64,000 nucleotides of DNA from Martinezella tropici (lineage in GTDB: Bacteria; Pseudomonadota; Alphaproteobacteria; Rhizobiales; Rhizobiaceae). The notes below the pieces were generated by a model. The model worked only from the letters and a program-made list of their open reading frames with translations. It was not told the DNA's origin and made no database searches. The stretch covers positions 186,001 through 250,000 of the forward strand of contig JUHI01000002.1 in NCBI GenBank assembly GCA_000799755.1, written 5' to 3'. A program made the position numbers and the translations under genes. Positions 54,240 through 63,947 of the stretch are shown piece after piece. Numbering within the stretch: position 1 is the stretch's first letter; each line of letters begins with the position of its first letter.

Positions 54240-56087
54240 TCAGGCAGCCTTATCTAGCGCTTCCAGTTCGTCGATCAGCCCTTCGATCATCGACAGGCCC
54301 TTGCTCCAGAACGACGGATCGGTCGCGTCGAGGCCGAAAGGCTTCAGGAGTTCGGAGTGATGCTTGGTGCCGCCGGCCTTCAGGAGCTCGAAATACTTCT
54401 CCTGGAAGCCCTTCTCGGCGTTGCGGTAGACGGCATAGAGCGAGTTCACCAGGCAATCGCCGAAGGCATAGGCATAGACGTAGAAGGGCGAGTGGATGAA
54501 ATGCGGGATATAGGCCCAGTAGGTCTCGTAGCCCTCGGAGATCTTGATCGCAGGCCCGAGGCTTTCCTCCTGCACGGAGAGCCACAACTCGCCGATATTG
54601 TCCGACGTCAGCTCGCCATTCTTGCGGGCGGTGTGCACCTTGCGCTCGAATTCATAGAAGGCGATCTGTCGCACGACCGTGTTGATCATGTCCTCGACCT
54701 TCTGGGCGAGCATCGCCTTGCGCTCGCGCTTGTCGGTGGTCTTGTCGAGGAGGGCGCGGAAGGTCAGCATCTCTCCGAAGACGGAGGCGGTTTCGGCCAG
54801 CGTCAGCGGCGTCTGGCACATCAGCGCGCCCTGGCCGCCGGCCAGCACCTGATGAACGCCATGGCCGAGCTCATGCGCCAGCGTCATGACATCGCGCGGC
54901 TTGCCCATGTAGTTGACCAGCACGTAAGGATGAGCCGACGGCACGGTTGGATGCGCGAAGGCGCCGGGCGCCTTGCCGGGCCGCACGGGCGCGTCGATCC
55001 ATTCCTCATCGAAAAAGCGCTTGGCGATCGCAGCCATTTCCGGGGCGAAATTGCCGTAGGCCGACAGCACCGTATCCTTCGCGTCGGTCCAGGGGATCAG
55101 CGCATTGGGCGTTTCCGGCAGCGGCGCATTGCGGTCCCAGAAATTCATCTGGTCCATGCCGAGCCACTTGGCCTTCATCTTGTAATAGCGGTGAGAGAGG
55201 CGCGGATAGGCGTCGCGCACGGCGGCCGCCAGCGCATCCACCACCTCGCGCTCGACGCGGTTCGCCAGGTGCCTTGAGTCGGCGATGTCTTCGAAACCGC
55301 GCCAGCGATCGGCGATTTCCTTGTCCTTGGCGAGCGTATTGGTGATGAGCGTGAAGGTGCGCAAATTGGCCTTGAAGGTTTCAGCAAGCGCCATCGCGGC
55401 TTTACGGCGCGCTTCCGGGTCCTGCTCCTGCAGCATGTTGAGCGCGACTTCCAGTGGATGCTTCTCGCCGTCGATCTCGAAGCGCAGTTCGGCCATCGTC
55501 TCGTCGAACAGCCGGTTGAAGGCGGCCGCGCTGGTCATGGATTTTTCCAGGAACAGCTGCTCGATCTTGTCGTCGAGCTGATGCGGCTTGTCCTTGCGCA
55601 GGTCGACGATCCAGGGACGATAGTGGCCGGCGATGGCGTCGTTCGCCATGCAGGCGTCCATCACGGCATCGTCGATGCGGTTCAGTTCCAGCGGAAAGAA
55701 CAGCAGGTGTGCGGCGTAGTCCGTCAGCTTTGCCTGCACGTCGCCGTAAAGCTTGCCGTTGGCGGGATCGATGGTGTTGGAGAAATAGGTGAGACCGGCA
55801 TAGGAGCCGAGGCGGCCCATGATGTCGTCAAGCGCCTCATATTCCCTGATGGCGGCGCCGATGCCTGCATCGCCCGATCTGGCGGCTGCATCGGTAAGCT
55901 TGCCCTTCCATTTTTCCTCGAAGGCGACGGACATCGTGCCGGCCTTCTCCATGTCGCCGAGGAAGGCCGGCGACGTTGCCGACGGATAGAGATCGCTGAG
56001 CTTCCAGGCGGGCAGGTTGCCAAGCGCCTGACCCGTGGCCTGGCTTGCGGAAAAATTAAGCGATTGATGGAGCGAGGTCGGGCTCAT
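54240..56087 (-). CDS. pepF: Oligoendopeptidase F-type metallopeptidase
   Basis: This cytoplasmic M3B zinc peptidase (615 residues) degrades short peptides. The zinc motif HELGH lies near residues 404-408 (TLAHELGHGVHQ), with the third ligand Glu in LAETASVFGEM about 25 residues later. Other family segments are the AFAHPTVPSAHPYVLVNY stretch and the SEGYETYWAYIPHF stretch. It lies 25 bp upstream of pabB in the same direction and may be in the same transcript. Length is normal. Confidence 0.94.
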   Translation of the reverse strand: MSPTSLHQSLNFSASQATGQALGNLPAWKLSDLYPSATSPAFLGDMEKAGTMSVAFEEKWKGKLTDAAARSGDAGIGAAIREYEALDDIMGRLGSYAGLTYFSNTIDPANGKLYGDVQAKLTDYAAHLLFFPLELNRIDDAVMDACMANDAIAGHYRPWIVDLRKDKPHQLDDKIEQLFLEKSMTSAAAFNRLFDETMAELRFEIDGEKHPLEVALNMLQEQDPEARRKAAMALAETFKANLRTFTLITNTLAKDKEIADRWRGFEDIADSRHLANRVEREVVDALAAAVRDAYPRLSHRYYKMKAKWLGMDQMNFWDRNAPLPETPNALIPWTDAKDTVLSAYGNFAPEMAAIAKRFFDEEWIDAPVRPGKAPGAFAHPTVPSAHPYVLVNYMGKPRDVMTLAHELGHGVHQVLAGGQGALMCQTPLTLAETASVFGEMLTFRALLDKTTDKRERKAMLAQKVEDMINTVVRQIAFYEFERKVHTARKNGELTSDNIGELWLSVQEESLGPAIKISEGYETYWAYIPHFIHSPFYVYAYAFGDCLVNSLYAVYRNAEKGFQEKYFELLKAGGTKHHSELLKPFGLDATDPSFWSKGLSMIEGLIDELEALDKAA

Positions 56088-56306
56088 GGGCGATATTTCC
56101 TCTGCTTTTATTGTTCGGATCGTCCGATCCGTTTTTGTCTATTCGGCTGGAAAGCCCGCCGCAAGGCCTGATTTTGCTGCACCGGCGGTTGAATCCCGGG
56201 CGGCGTTACATTCGTCATAATGATTAAAATGCGATGATTTGGCAAAACTTCATGTTCAAGCCTTTCTGCGACTGTCGTGTCAGGTTTCGCATGAAGTGAG
56301 GCACCA

Positions 56307-57887
56307 ATGACCGTTTATAATAGCGCCAAAGGGGGCGCGCAGATTCTCGTTGTTGAGGATGATCCGATTCAACGTCGTCTGCTCAAGAATGCCATCGAGC
56401 GGCACGGACACGTTGCCCATCTGGCAGAAAATGGCCGTCTCGGCCTTGAGTTTCTAAAGCGTGGCAACGATCATATCAACGTGATCGTGCTCGATCTGAT
56501 GATGCCGGAAATGAACGGCATCGAGTTCCTGGGCGCGCTGAACGATATGGGCATCGACCTGCCCGTCATCGTGCAGACGGGGCAGGGCGGCATCGATACC
56601 GTCGTGCAGGCCATGCGTGCCGGCGCCTTCGATTTCGTCGTCAAGCCCGTGTCGCCGGAGCGTATCGCGGCATCGATCGCCAACGCCCTGAAGCTCGACC
56701 AGCGCGAGGCGAAAGCCCGTGCCGGACGCAAGTCACGCTCGAGCAGCATCTCCTTCGACGACATCGTCTCGGCAAGCCCTGCGATGATGCGCGTCATCGA
56801 TCTCGCCCATCGCGCGGCGCAGTCGAATATCCCTGTCGTGCTGGAAGGCGAATCCGGCGTCGGCAAGGAACTGGTGGCTCGCGCCATCCAGGCCGCAAGC
56901 GACCGTGCCGGCAAGCCGTTCGTGACCGTCAACTGTGGCGCCATCCCGCACAATCTCGTGGAAAGCATTCTCTTCGGACATGAGAAGGGCGCGTTCACGG
57001 GCGCAGCCGAGCGCCATGTCGGCAAGTTCATGGAGGCCGATGGAGGGACTTTGTTCCTCGATGAGATCGGCGATCTGCCGCTGGAAGTCCAGGTCAAGCT
57101 GCTGCGCGCCGTGCAGCAGGGCGAAATCGAGACTGTCGGCGCGCGCGTCGCGCAGAAGGTCAATGTCCGGCTGATTTCCGCCACGAACAAGGATCTGATC
57201 GAAGAGGTCAAGGCAGGACGGTTCCGCGAGGATCTCTACTATCGTCTCAACGTCTTCCCGATCACCATGCCGGCGCTGCGCCGCCGCAAGGAGGATATCC
57301 CGCATCTGGCGCGCGCTTTTGCCGATCGGTTCGCCCACGAGCAGAAGCTCGATCATCCGCTCGGGATCAGCAACGACGCGCTGGCGCTGCTGACGGCCTA
57401 TGACTGGCCGGGCAATATCCGCCAGCTCGAAAACGCGGTTTTCCGCGCGGTCGTGCTGTCCGAGGGGCCGGAGCTGCTCGACACGGATTTCCCGCAGATC
57501 GCCGCGCAGCTGCCCGGCTACTTCGCAGCCGAGCATCCGACCTTAGTTGTGGATAATTCGCATGTCTCTTCGACAGAGGCTCTTGCTGCTGAAAGAAGCG
57601 AACGGGGCGTCTACGGCATTTCGCATGGAGCGGCTGCAACCACTCCGCTTGCCGTAGCTGATGCGTCGGCCAGCGCTTCCGACAATATCATTGTCAGCAC
57701 GAACACATCGGGTGACGTGCGGAAACTCGCGGATGTGGAGGAAGAATTGATCCGATTCGCCCTCAAATTCTATCGCGGGCAGATGAGTCAAGTGGCGAGA
57801 AAGCTCGGTATCGGGCGCTCAACTCTCTACCGGAAGTTGAAAGACTACGGAATAGACCCGGATGACCCGCAAAAAAACGCCGCGTGA
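56307..57887 (+). CDS. Sigma-54-dependent response regulator (NtrC family)
   Basis: This 526-residue activator has a receiver domain (about 12-125, phospho-acceptor Asp63 in [11 protein letters not shown]), an AAA+ domain (about 150-390) and a Fis-type helix-turn-helix at the C-terminus (about 485-515). Walker A is GESGVGKE (181-188), the sigma-54-contact loop GAFTGA (228-233) is intact and Walker B is GGTLFLDE (246-253). It should activate sigma-54 promoters on phosphorylation. No histidine kinase is encoded within this window. The DUF882 gene lies 175 bp downstream in the same direction. The linker between AAA+ and HTH (about 410-480) is long and low-complexity. Confidence 0.92.
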   Translation: MTVYNSAKGGAQILVVEDDPIQRRLLKNAIERHGHVAHLAENGRLGLEFLKRGNDHINVIVLDLMMPEMNGIEFLGALNDMGIDLPVIVQTGQGGIDTVVQAMRAGAFDFVVKPVSPERIAASIANALKLDQREAKARAGRKSRSSSISFDDIVSASPAMMRVIDLAHRAAQSNIPVVLEGESGVGKELVARAIQAASDRAGKPFVTVNCGAIPHNLVESILFGHEKGAFTGAAERHVGKFMEADGGTLFLDEIGDLPLEVQVKLLRAVQQGEIETVGARVAQKVNVRLISATNKDLIEEVKAGRFREDLYYRLNVFPITMPALRRRKEDIPHLARAFADRFAHEQKLDHPLGISNDALALLTAYDWPGNIRQLENAVFRAVVLSEGPELLDTDFPQIAAQLPGYFAAEHPTLVVDNSHVSSTEALAAERSERGVYGISHGAAATTPLAVADASASASDNIIVSTNTSGDVRKLADVEEELIRFALKFYRGQMSQVARKLGIGRSTLYRKLKDYGIDPDDPQKNAA

Positions 57888-58062
57888 AGGAAAGCTTAAC
57901 GTTTAGGCAAGCATATTTTGTTACCCGTCGTAAAGCACTTGTTAGTGCATCGTTCACCATGTATGAAGAGGTCGACGATGTGTGGCATTTTTGCCATCGT
58001 GTCACCGCAATTGACAGCCATTTGGAACACGATGCGACATTGTCTGTCGGACGGGGATCGAA

Positions 58063-60015
58063 TTGCCGAATTTGAGTAGAGATACCAAGCCTAATAGCTT
58101 GAGCTGGCATTCTGCGTGCTCGAACCTATTTAGCAAGGTGGCCAAGGTTGCAGCCGTTGGCCTCCTTGCTTTGGCTGTTTCTACCCCTGTTTTCGTCGGC
58201 AGCCCCTCTCAGGCGGGTGGCGAAACCCGCAGCCTGAAGATCTATTACGTCCATACCGGCGAAAAGGCCGTCATCACCTACAAGCGCAATGGCAAGTTCG
58301 ATCCGGACGGCTTGGAGAAGCTGAACCGCATCTTGCGCGACTGGCGCAAGAATCAGCCGACCAAGATGAACCCGCGCCTGTTCGACCTCATATGGGAAGT
58401 CTATCGCGAAAGCGGCTCGCACGAATTCATCTACGTGATCTGCGGTTTCCGTTCGCCAGGCACCAACGAGATGCTGCGCACGCGTAACGCTCACACCGGC
58501 GTTGCCAAGAAGAGCCAGCACATGCTCGGCAACGCGATGGACTTCTACATTCCCGACGTCAAGCTCACCAAGCTGCGCGAAATCGGCATGAAGCTGCAGG
58601 TGGGCGGCGTCGGCTATTATCCGACCTCGGGCTCGCCTTTCGTGCATATGGACGTTGGCGGCGTGCGCGCATGGCCGCGCATGGATCGCCAGGATCTCGT
58701 CCGCCTCTTCCCGGACGGCAAGACGATGCATATTCCGGCCGATGGCCGGCCGCTGCCGGGCTATCAACAGGCGGTTGCCGATTACAAACGCCGCATGTCG
58801 TCCGACGATATTCAGATCGCAAGCTCGTCTTCTCCGCGCCGTGGCTTCTTTGCCCGCCTCTTTGGCGGCGGCGGTGGCGCGGATGAGGAAGAGGACAATG
58901 CGGATAGCGGAACGCCGGTGGCTGTCGCGTCGGCTGCTCGTAAGGGGCAGCCAGCTCCGGCCGCAAGCGATGATGGCGACGATAGCCCGGTTCAAGCTCA
59001 GACCCCGGCCCAGGTTCAGGTCGCCAGCGTAAATGCGCCCGTTCCGCAGGTTCGTCCGGCATTCGGCAATCAACCTTCTGGCAGCGACGTCGTCGCCGCG
59101 CTCGTCTCGCAGCCTCGTAACCCGGCTCAGGATGCGCTTGCCGCTGCGATGCCGGAGACCGACGATCAGCCGCAATATGCCGATCTCCGCTCCTATCATG
59201 TGCCTGTGCCGTCCCTGCTCGATCGCCGGGCGCCCGGCGACGCCGAAATGGCATCGGCCGAGGCTGACATGAAGGGTCAATTGGCCGCCGTTCCGGTGCC
59301 GGCGCAGCGTCCGGAAGTGGCGGAAAGCCTTCTGGCATCGGCCGATGCCGATCAGGAAGCGGCCGATGACCAGGCAGACGCAGGCGTGCTTTCGCCTTCG
59401 GTCATTGCCGCCCTCGAGCAAAGCCGTCCCGATCGGTCGGATACAAGCAATGCGGTTGCTGTGAACCAGCCGTTGAACAATGTTGCATCGAAGGATCAAC
59501 TGGCGCCGGCAAGCAATGGTATGGCCACCGGCGATAGCGCAGCGCAGGCAATTGCCGCGGTCTTGCCACAGCAACGGCCGGTTCAGCAGATGCCGATGCA
59601 AGTGGCCGCGCTCGCGCCGATCCGCAACGAGGTAAAGGCGAGCAGCCGCCGTTTCAACGACGGTTTCGAGCCGGCCATACAGCAGGAACGTCCGATTGCC
59701 GCCGGTATCGCGACCAAGGGTGGCCGACCGAACAAGCAGGATGCCGTCGACGCCGATTCGGGCCGCGCGACGGTGACGACTTCGCCGAGGCTGACCGAGA
59801 AGATGATCTCGCAATGGGCGATCGCAAAGGCTCGGGTCGAGATCGTGAACCGGCCTGTCAAGGCGCCCCGCTTCGTGAGCCCGACGCTCCGTGCGCAGCC
59901 AACCGCCGTCTATACCGATGGCTTCAAGGTGCAGACGGCATCGATCGATCCCGAGCGCTTCAGCGGGACGGCGGTGAATTTCCTGCAGGTGAAGAAGTTC
60001 AATTCGGTCGAATAG
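58063..60015 (+). CDS. DUF882 peptidase M15-family protein with long disordered tail
   Basis: This 650-residue exported or membrane-anchored protein has an N-terminal hydrophobic segment (about 25-50, ending SPSQAGG) and a DUF882/M15A-like domain (about 55-215, YcbK type) with probable zinc ligands His153, Asp160 (SQHMLGNAMDFY) and His195 (VHMDVGG). These act on peptidoglycan peptides (L,D-endopeptidase/carboxypeptidase-like). The C-terminal about 430 residues are Ala/Pro/Gln-rich, with a Gly run and an acidic stretch, and look disordered. The only start in range is TTG at 58063, after GGGGAT; no internal Met precedes the hydrophobic segment. A strong terminator follows. Confidence 0.85.
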   Translation: MPNLSRDTKPNSLSWHSACSNLFSKVAKVAAVGLLALAVSTPVFVGSPSQAGGETRSLKIYYVHTGEKAVITYKRNGKFDPDGLEKLNRILRDWRKNQPTKMNPRLFDLIWEVYRESGSHEFIYVICGFRSPGTNEMLRTRNAHTGVAKKSQHMLGNAMDFYIPDVKLTKLREIGMKLQVGGVGYYPTSGSPFVHMDVGGVRAWPRMDRQDLVRLFPDGKTMHIPADGRPLPGYQQAVADYKRRMSSDDIQIASSSSPRRGFFARLFGGGGGADEEEDNADSGTPVAVASAARKGQPAPAASDDGDDSPVQAQTPAQVQVASVNAPVPQVRPAFGNQPSGSDVVAALVSQPRNPAQDALAAAMPETDDQPQYADLRSYHVPVPSLLDRRAPGDAEMASAEADMKGQLAAVPVPAQRPEVAESLLASADADQEAADDQADAGVLSPSVIAALEQSRPDRSDTSNAVAVNQPLNNVASKDQLAPASNGMATGDSAAQAIAAVLPQQRPVQQMPMQVAALAPIRNEVKASSRRFNDGFEPAIQQERPIAAGIATKGGRPNKQDAVDADSGRATVTTSPRLTEKMISQWAIAKARVEIVNRPVKAPRFVSPTLRAQPTAVYTDGFKVQTASIDPERFSGTAVNFLQVKKFNSVE

Positions 60016-60040
60016 GCCCATCAACGTCAGCATCGTTTTC

Positions 60041-60065
60041 AGGAGCCCGTTCGGGCTCCTTTTTG
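60041..60065 (+). terminator. Terminator of the DUF882 gene
   Basis: Stem AGGAGCCCG/CGGGCTCCT is followed by TTTTTG, 25 bp after the stop. Confidence 0.9.
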
Positions 60066-60297
60066 ATTCGGTCGATCGGCTGCTCAGTTGTGATTGCAAT
60101 CCGCATCAGCCAACGAGAACGCCTTTGCAAATGCGAGGTGGAAGTGGGTCCTCGTGCGCAGCTGTTGCTTGCAGGTGACACCGCCTCGGCTTTCAGGTTC
60201 GTGTCAGGATTTATGCGCGCCTCCAGCCTCCGTCATTCAGTTTCGCTTCATTTGGCTCCCTTAGGCCGGCGACTTGGGACTTGGCGGATACTCGTAT

Positions 60298-60915
60298 TTG
60301 ACTCGTAAGACGGCAATCATCATCGGCAATGGCAAGTTGCAGCGCGATCTGTCGGAGATCGTGGACCAGGCGGAGTTCGCGATGCGCTTCAACGAGCCGA
60401 AAGCCTCGATCGGCATGAGCGGTTCACGCACCGACATTCTCATGCTTGCCGCGTCCAGCAAGCCGATGCAGCGCCGATTGTCGGACCCGAGCTTCCTGAC
60501 CAGCGCGACTTTCACTGCCGCCAAGGAGATCGTGCTCGCCTATCATCCCGATATCATCAGCAAATATCATCCCAAGCCCAATTTTCTTTCGCGTCTGAAA
60601 GGCAGAAAGAGCGATTGGACGATGCGGACGATCGAATTGGTCGGTGCCGCGGGCAAGGAAATCCGCATCATGCCGCCGCAGTTCTACATCGAGGGCTGCA
60701 AGGAACTCGGCGTGACGCAATGCCGGATGCACCTGCTCTTCCCGAGTACCGGCTTCTTCGGTATCCGCTATGCGTTGTCGCGATTGCCGGCCGAGGAATG
60801 GGACGTGAAGCTCTGCGGCTTCAGCTGGGAAGGATGGAAGCGCCATGCCTGGCTGGATGAACGCCGCTGGGTTGAGGACAAAATGGCGAACGGTCGCATC
60901 GGCATGCTCGCCTAG
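60298..60915 (+). CDS. Glycosyltransferase-29-like protein (annotated elsewhere as urease operon accessory)
   Basis: This 205-residue cytoplasmic protein begins with a strand and phosphate-type loop (TAIIIGNGKLQRDLSEIVDQ) followed by FAMRFNEPKA, as in GT29 sialyltransferase-like bacterial proteins. A typical C-terminal segment is LLFPSTGFFGIRYALSRLP. Homologs in rhizobia are often labelled urease operon accessory protein because of position in other genomes; no urease gene is present here. The start is uncertain: TTG at 60298 gives a clean N-terminus, with GGCGG ten bases upstream; TTG at 60274 is the alternative. Its location before GT25 and deacetylase genes suggests a role in surface glycans. 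Confidence 0.65.
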   Translation: MTRKTAIIIGNGKLQRDLSEIVDQAEFAMRFNEPKASIGMSGSRTDILMLAASSKPMQRRLSDPSFLTSATFTAAKEIVLAYHPDIISKYHPKPNFLSRLKGRKSDWTMRTIELVGAAGKEIRIMPPQFYIEGCKELGVTQCRMHLLFPSTGFFGIRYALSRLPAEEWDVKLCGFSWEGWKRHAWLDERRWVEDKMANGRIGMLA

Positions 60916-61040
60916 CCTTCTTTCAGTTGTTCGGATCGGCCCGAAAACAACCATTTTCAGTTTCGCCTCAGGTTTGCCTAAGCTCGCTTTCATTCAGGGT
61001 TGCTAGAGCCTCGCGAACTATGACCTCGAGGTGTCCTTTC

Positions 61041-61883
61041 ATGCAAGCTCACGAATTCGGCCCGTCTTCGGCGATGCCGCTCGAAAGATCTCCCACGGGA
61101 TTCGAGTTCGATCAGCCGTCCGCCTCGGTTGGGACCGTTCTGGCCGGGGTAAGCCAACCCGTCATTCGTGGCTTCATCATCCATCTGGATCGCGCTCGCG
61201 ATCGCATGCCGCAGGTCGAAAGACTGGCCGCGAAGCTTTCGGTGCAAAGCGAGGTTATCGAGGCGGTCGATGGCCGCACGTTGACAGCGGCCGAGATCGA
61301 GAGCGTCTATCGACCCCGGCTGCAGAAGCCATACTATCCGTTTGCCATGAGCACCGGCGAGATTGCCTGTTTTCTGTCGCACCGCAAGGCCTGGGCTGCC
61401 ATCGTCGAGCAGGGTATCGACGCGGGCCTCGTCTTCGAAGACGACGTCGAGATCGATGATGCGTTCCACGCGGCCTTCGCAGCCGCCAAGGCATGCCTGA
61501 AGCCGGGATCGTTCATTCGGTTCCCGTTCCGCATGGGCAAGGAACACGGCAGATGCGTTCTCTCCCAGGGAGAAACCAATGTCATCCAGCCAGTGCGGAT
61601 CGGTCTCGGCATGGTGGCTCAGCTCGTCAGTCGCGATGCCGCCATCCGTCTGCTGGAGGCGACGTCCGTTTTCGATCGGCCGGTCGATACGACCATACAG
61701 ATGAGCTGGTTTACCCACGTGTCGCCATTGGCGGTCCTGCCGGGCGGCGTGCGCGAAATTTCTCCCCAGCTCGGCGGCAGCACGATCAAGAGCCACAAGA
61801 CCTTGGCCGAGAGGCTTTTCAGAGAGGTGTTGAGACCGCTCTATCGCGCCAAGATCGCGCTTCGCGCCCGTCGCATGATCTGA
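61041..61883 (+). CDS. Glycosyltransferase family 25 (LPS-type)
   Basis: This 280-residue protein is of the LPS glycosyltransferase family 25. The fold starts at RGFIIHLDRARDRMPQ (about 43-58). MSTGEIACFLSHRKAW is the conserved motif, and LVFEDDVEID carries the acidic DXD-like site. I start at 61041, where GAGGTG lies about seven bases before ATG; upstream in-frame starts at 60927 and 61020 are weaker. The polysaccharide deacetylase gene begins 12 bases after its stop. It probably adds galactose or a similar sugar to a surface glycan. Confidence 0.88.
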   Translation: MQAHEFGPSSAMPLERSPTGFEFDQPSASVGTVLAGVSQPVIRGFIIHLDRARDRMPQVERLAAKLSVQSEVIEAVDGRTLTAAEIESVYRPRLQKPYYPFAMSTGEIACFLSHRKAWAAIVEQGIDAGLVFEDDVEIDDAFHAAFAAAKACLKPGSFIRFPFRMGKEHGRCVLSQGETNVIQPVRIGLGMVAQLVSRDAAIRLLEATSVFDRPVDTTIQMSWFTHVSPLAVLPGGVREISPQLGGSTIKSHKTLAERLFREVLRPLYRAKIALRARRMI

Positions 61884-61894
61884 GACGATCCATC

Positions 61895-62596
61895 GTGGCT
61901 GTTCCGATCCTCGCATATCATCAGATTGCGGTGCCGCCGTCGCGCAAGGCGCCGTTCAGAAGCATGGTCGTCCATCCCGACGCCTTCCGTCATCAGATGG
62001 AATGGCTGAAAAGGCTCGGTATTCAGGGCATGTCGCTGCGCGAGGCAATGCCTTACGTCAGAGGCGAAAAGCGAGGCAGGGTCGCCGCCATCACCTTCGA
62101 CGACAGCTATGCCAATGTCTACGAGAATGCTCTGCCCGTGCTCCAGGACTTCGGCTTCACTGCCACGAATTTCGTGGTGGCGAATCAGATCGGCGGCAGC
62201 AATGTCTGGGACATTCCCCTCGGCGTGGCGCAGGCGCCATGCATGTCCGTGGAGCAGTTGCGCCACTGGCACAGCCTGGGGCACGAGATAGGGTCGCATA
62301 CGCTCGATCACGTTCGCCTGCCGCGATTGCCGATGGAAGAGGCGCGTCGCCAGATCACGCATTCGCGCGAGGTGCTCGAAGATCTGCTGGATGAGGGTAT
62401 CTCGTCCTTTTGTTTCCCCTATGGCGACGAAACGCCGCTCGACCGCGTGCTGGCCTATGAGGCCGGTTACAGTGCGGCGACGACGACGCGCCGCGGCCGG
62501 GCGCGTCCGGGTGACGATGCGTTCGGTCTGCCGCGCGCGACCGTCCGGCGTAACGACAGCTGGCTGCATTTCGTCAAGAAGTGCGTCATCGGTTAG
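61895..62596 (+). CDS. Polysaccharide deacetylase (NodB homology domain)
   Basis: This 233-residue CE4-family enzyme removes acetyl groups from N-acetylated sugars. The NodB domain shows motif 1 TFDDSYANVY (catalytic base and metal Asp) and motif 2 HEIGSHTLDH (metal-binding His pair), then FCFPYGDE (motif 3 region). Start is GTG (VAVPILAYHQI), 12 bases after the GT25 stop, so the two are translationally close. No signal peptide is seen, so it may act on a cytoplasmic lipid-linked or nucleotide-linked sugar. It is not nodB itself: no nod genes are near. Confidence 0.9.
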   Translation: MAVPILAYHQIAVPPSRKAPFRSMVVHPDAFRHQMEWLKRLGIQGMSLREAMPYVRGEKRGRVAAITFDDSYANVYENALPVLQDFGFTATNFVVANQIGGSNVWDIPLGVAQAPCMSVEQLRHWHSLGHEIGSHTLDHVRLPRLPMEEARRQITHSREVLEDLLDEGISSFCFPYGDETPLDRVLAYEAGYSAATTTRRGRARPGDDAFGLPRATVRRNDSWLHFVKKCVIG

Positions 62597-62609
62597 CCGA
62601 CCGGCGTGG

Positions 62610-62978
62610 TCAGGGCGCGACGGTGAAGCTGTAGCTGCCGTTGGTCTTGTGGCCATCGGTCGAAAGTACATGCCATTTGACGGTATACTTGCCGGGCGCG
62701 AGCGTATCGCTCACGGGTATTGTCAGCGTCTTATCGCCTTCCGCCAACGCAGCCGTGCCAATCTTGATTGCCTTCCTGCCCGGCCCGGTTACCGTCGCGG
62801 CGCTGAATTTCAGGTTGAGGCTCTCGGTGAAGCCAAGATCAAGCACCGAAGGCGATTGCTTGATGGTACTATCGGCAGCCGGTGTCGCGGTTTTGAGGTG
62901 AGCGTGTGCGAGCGCTTGCTCTGTAAGGGCGAGGATCGTCACGGCTGTGGCGAGAAACAATGTCTTCATCGGAGGCAT
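62610..62978 (-). CDS. copC: CopC-like periplasmic copper-binding protein
   Basis: This 122-residue protein has a signal peptide (about 1-24) ending at ALA, so the mature form would begin with His (HAHLKTATPA), a copper ligand in CopC. The second site is the STDGHKTNGS segment with Asp and His, matching the CopC Cu(II) ligands. It probably binds or delivers copper in the periplasm. I start at 62978, where AAGGA lies nine bases upstream; the ATG at 62969 is the alternative. It is the last gene of a leftward cluster with small proteins and DUF2946. Confidence 0.88.
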   Translation of the reverse strand: MPPMKTLFLATAVTILALTEQALAHAHLKTATPAADSTIKQSPSVLDLGFTESLNLKFSAATVTGPGRKAIKIGTAALAEGDKTLTIPVSDTLAPGKYTVKWHVLSTDGHKTNGSYSFTVAP

Positions 62979-63018
62979 CTCGGTCTTTCCTTCGGTTTGT
63001 CGGTTGCAGCGACGGCGG

Positions 63019-63282
63019 CTATGGCTGCTTCTTCGACGCGGGCTCCGCAATCGCATGGCCATTGCTATCGCTGAGCGTAAAGCGAGCGTTGCCATGGTCC
63101 TTCGGCGGCGTCGCGGGCGGCATCAGGGTCCAGGTGAAATAGGCGATCAGGCCGCAGACTCCGAGCAGAAAGACGGTCAGGATCGCGGGAATAGACCATT
63201 CCTTCGTAAACATCGGTGTTTCCGGGCGAGATCTAACAGAGGCGTGGCGGCCGGACGCGGTCTTATTGAGCTGTGTCGGCAT
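63019..63282 (-). CDS. Small single-pass membrane protein in the copper cluster (87 aa)
   Basis: This protein has one transmembrane helix (about 34-54, IPAILTVFLLGVCGLIAYF) and a short polar C-terminus with two His and a NARFTLSD stretch. GGAGG lies five bases before the ATG at 63282, which decides the start; an ATG at 63213 would give only the membrane part. It is upstream of copC in the same direction (40 bp). The family is not recognised; a role with CopC in copper handling is suggested by position only. Confidence 0.65.
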   Translation of the reverse strand: MPTQLNKTASGRHASVRSRPETPMFTKEWSIPAILTVFLLGVCGLIAYFTWTLMPPATPPKDHGNARFTLSDSNGHAIAEPASKKQP

Positions 63283-63388
63283 GGTCGCCTCCAAGGCTGT
63301 GCGGCGCGGTCGCAAAGAGGGTGTGGATGTCGGTTGCCTCGGTAGAGTGGGGGCCGAAGGTAGCCCAACGGCATATCGTTCGGATCAT
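63263..63388 (-). CDS. Possible very small protein (41 aa)
   Basis: This short frame reads MIRTICRWATFGPHSTEA, then a His-rich stretch (TDIHTLFATAPHSLGGDHADTAQ). An AAGGAAA ribosome site lies upstream and the end overlaps the start of the 87-aa membrane-protein gene by 20 bases. Four His residues would fit metal binding, but no family is known and it may not be translated. Confidence 0.35.
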   Translation of the reverse strand: MIRTICRWATFGPHSTEATDIHTLFATAPHSLGGDHADTAQ

Positions 63389-63542
63389 GGTCGGTTTCCT
63401 TGGGAGGGTTGTCCGGCCTCGTGGCAGAAGCTGCCCGCAAGGCATTTCATGGCAAGGGCGCCTGCGTGTGCGGCACGGGCGGTGATCCACCGGCGGCATG
63501 CAGGCTGCTGACCTGACGAGCGGCATCCGCCGCAAAGCCGGC

Positions 63543-63947
63543 TCAGGCGGGTGTCTGGAAGACCGGCGGTGCGCGTGGGCCGCAATTGGGGGGATAGAGC
63601 TGGCGGCGGAATTCCGTATTCTCGGGAGCGGCCATATCCTGCCGTACGAACGCGAGATGGTCGCACATTTCGGTCGGCGGGTGGGGGAGGAGCGCTGCAG
63701 CGGAAATCCGGCAGGCTTCGCAGCCGAGTACATGTGCCTTGCCGTGTTGCTTGCCGTCAGGCGTCTTCTCGGAGGTGCAGATGACGGGCAGGCTTCCATC
63801 CGGCAGGCTGTACTGAGCAAGCTCGAATGGAGGCAGTTCGGCGGCGCTGGAAATGGCCGGATGATGGGCGAAGCCGAGCGAAAACAACGCGATGGCGCAT
63901 AGAATGCGCGTCAGCCCCTGCGTTGTTGCCAAGATCCGCCTTTGCAC
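63543..63947 (-). CDS. DUF2946 family protein
   Basis: This 134-residue exported protein has an N-terminal signal or anchor segment (about 14-35) and a C-terminal motif with a CxxC pair (LGCEACRISAAALLP), typical of DUF2946. Such genes are usually near copper transport or TonB-dependent receptor genes. Start is GTG with GAGGAAA about six bases upstream. The downstream gap to the next frame (63389-63542) holds no gene. The cluster probably continues to the right of the window. Confidence 0.8.
   Translation of the reverse strand: MQRRILATTQGLTRILCAIALFSLGFAHHPAISSAAELPPFELAQYSLPDGSLPVICTSEKTPDGKQHGKAHVLGCEACRISAAALLPHPPTEMCDHLAFVRQDMAAPENTEFRRQLYPPNCGPRAPPVFQTPA

Noticed and set aside
60298..60915. 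Urease accessory protein function
   Set aside because: The label is known from similar rhizobial proteins, but no urease gene is present and the N-terminal fold looks glycosyltransferase-like.
63389..63542. Short frame and possible cobalamin riboswitch between DUF2946 and the small genes
   Set aside because: No B12-box consensus and no ribosome-site-supported frame were found.
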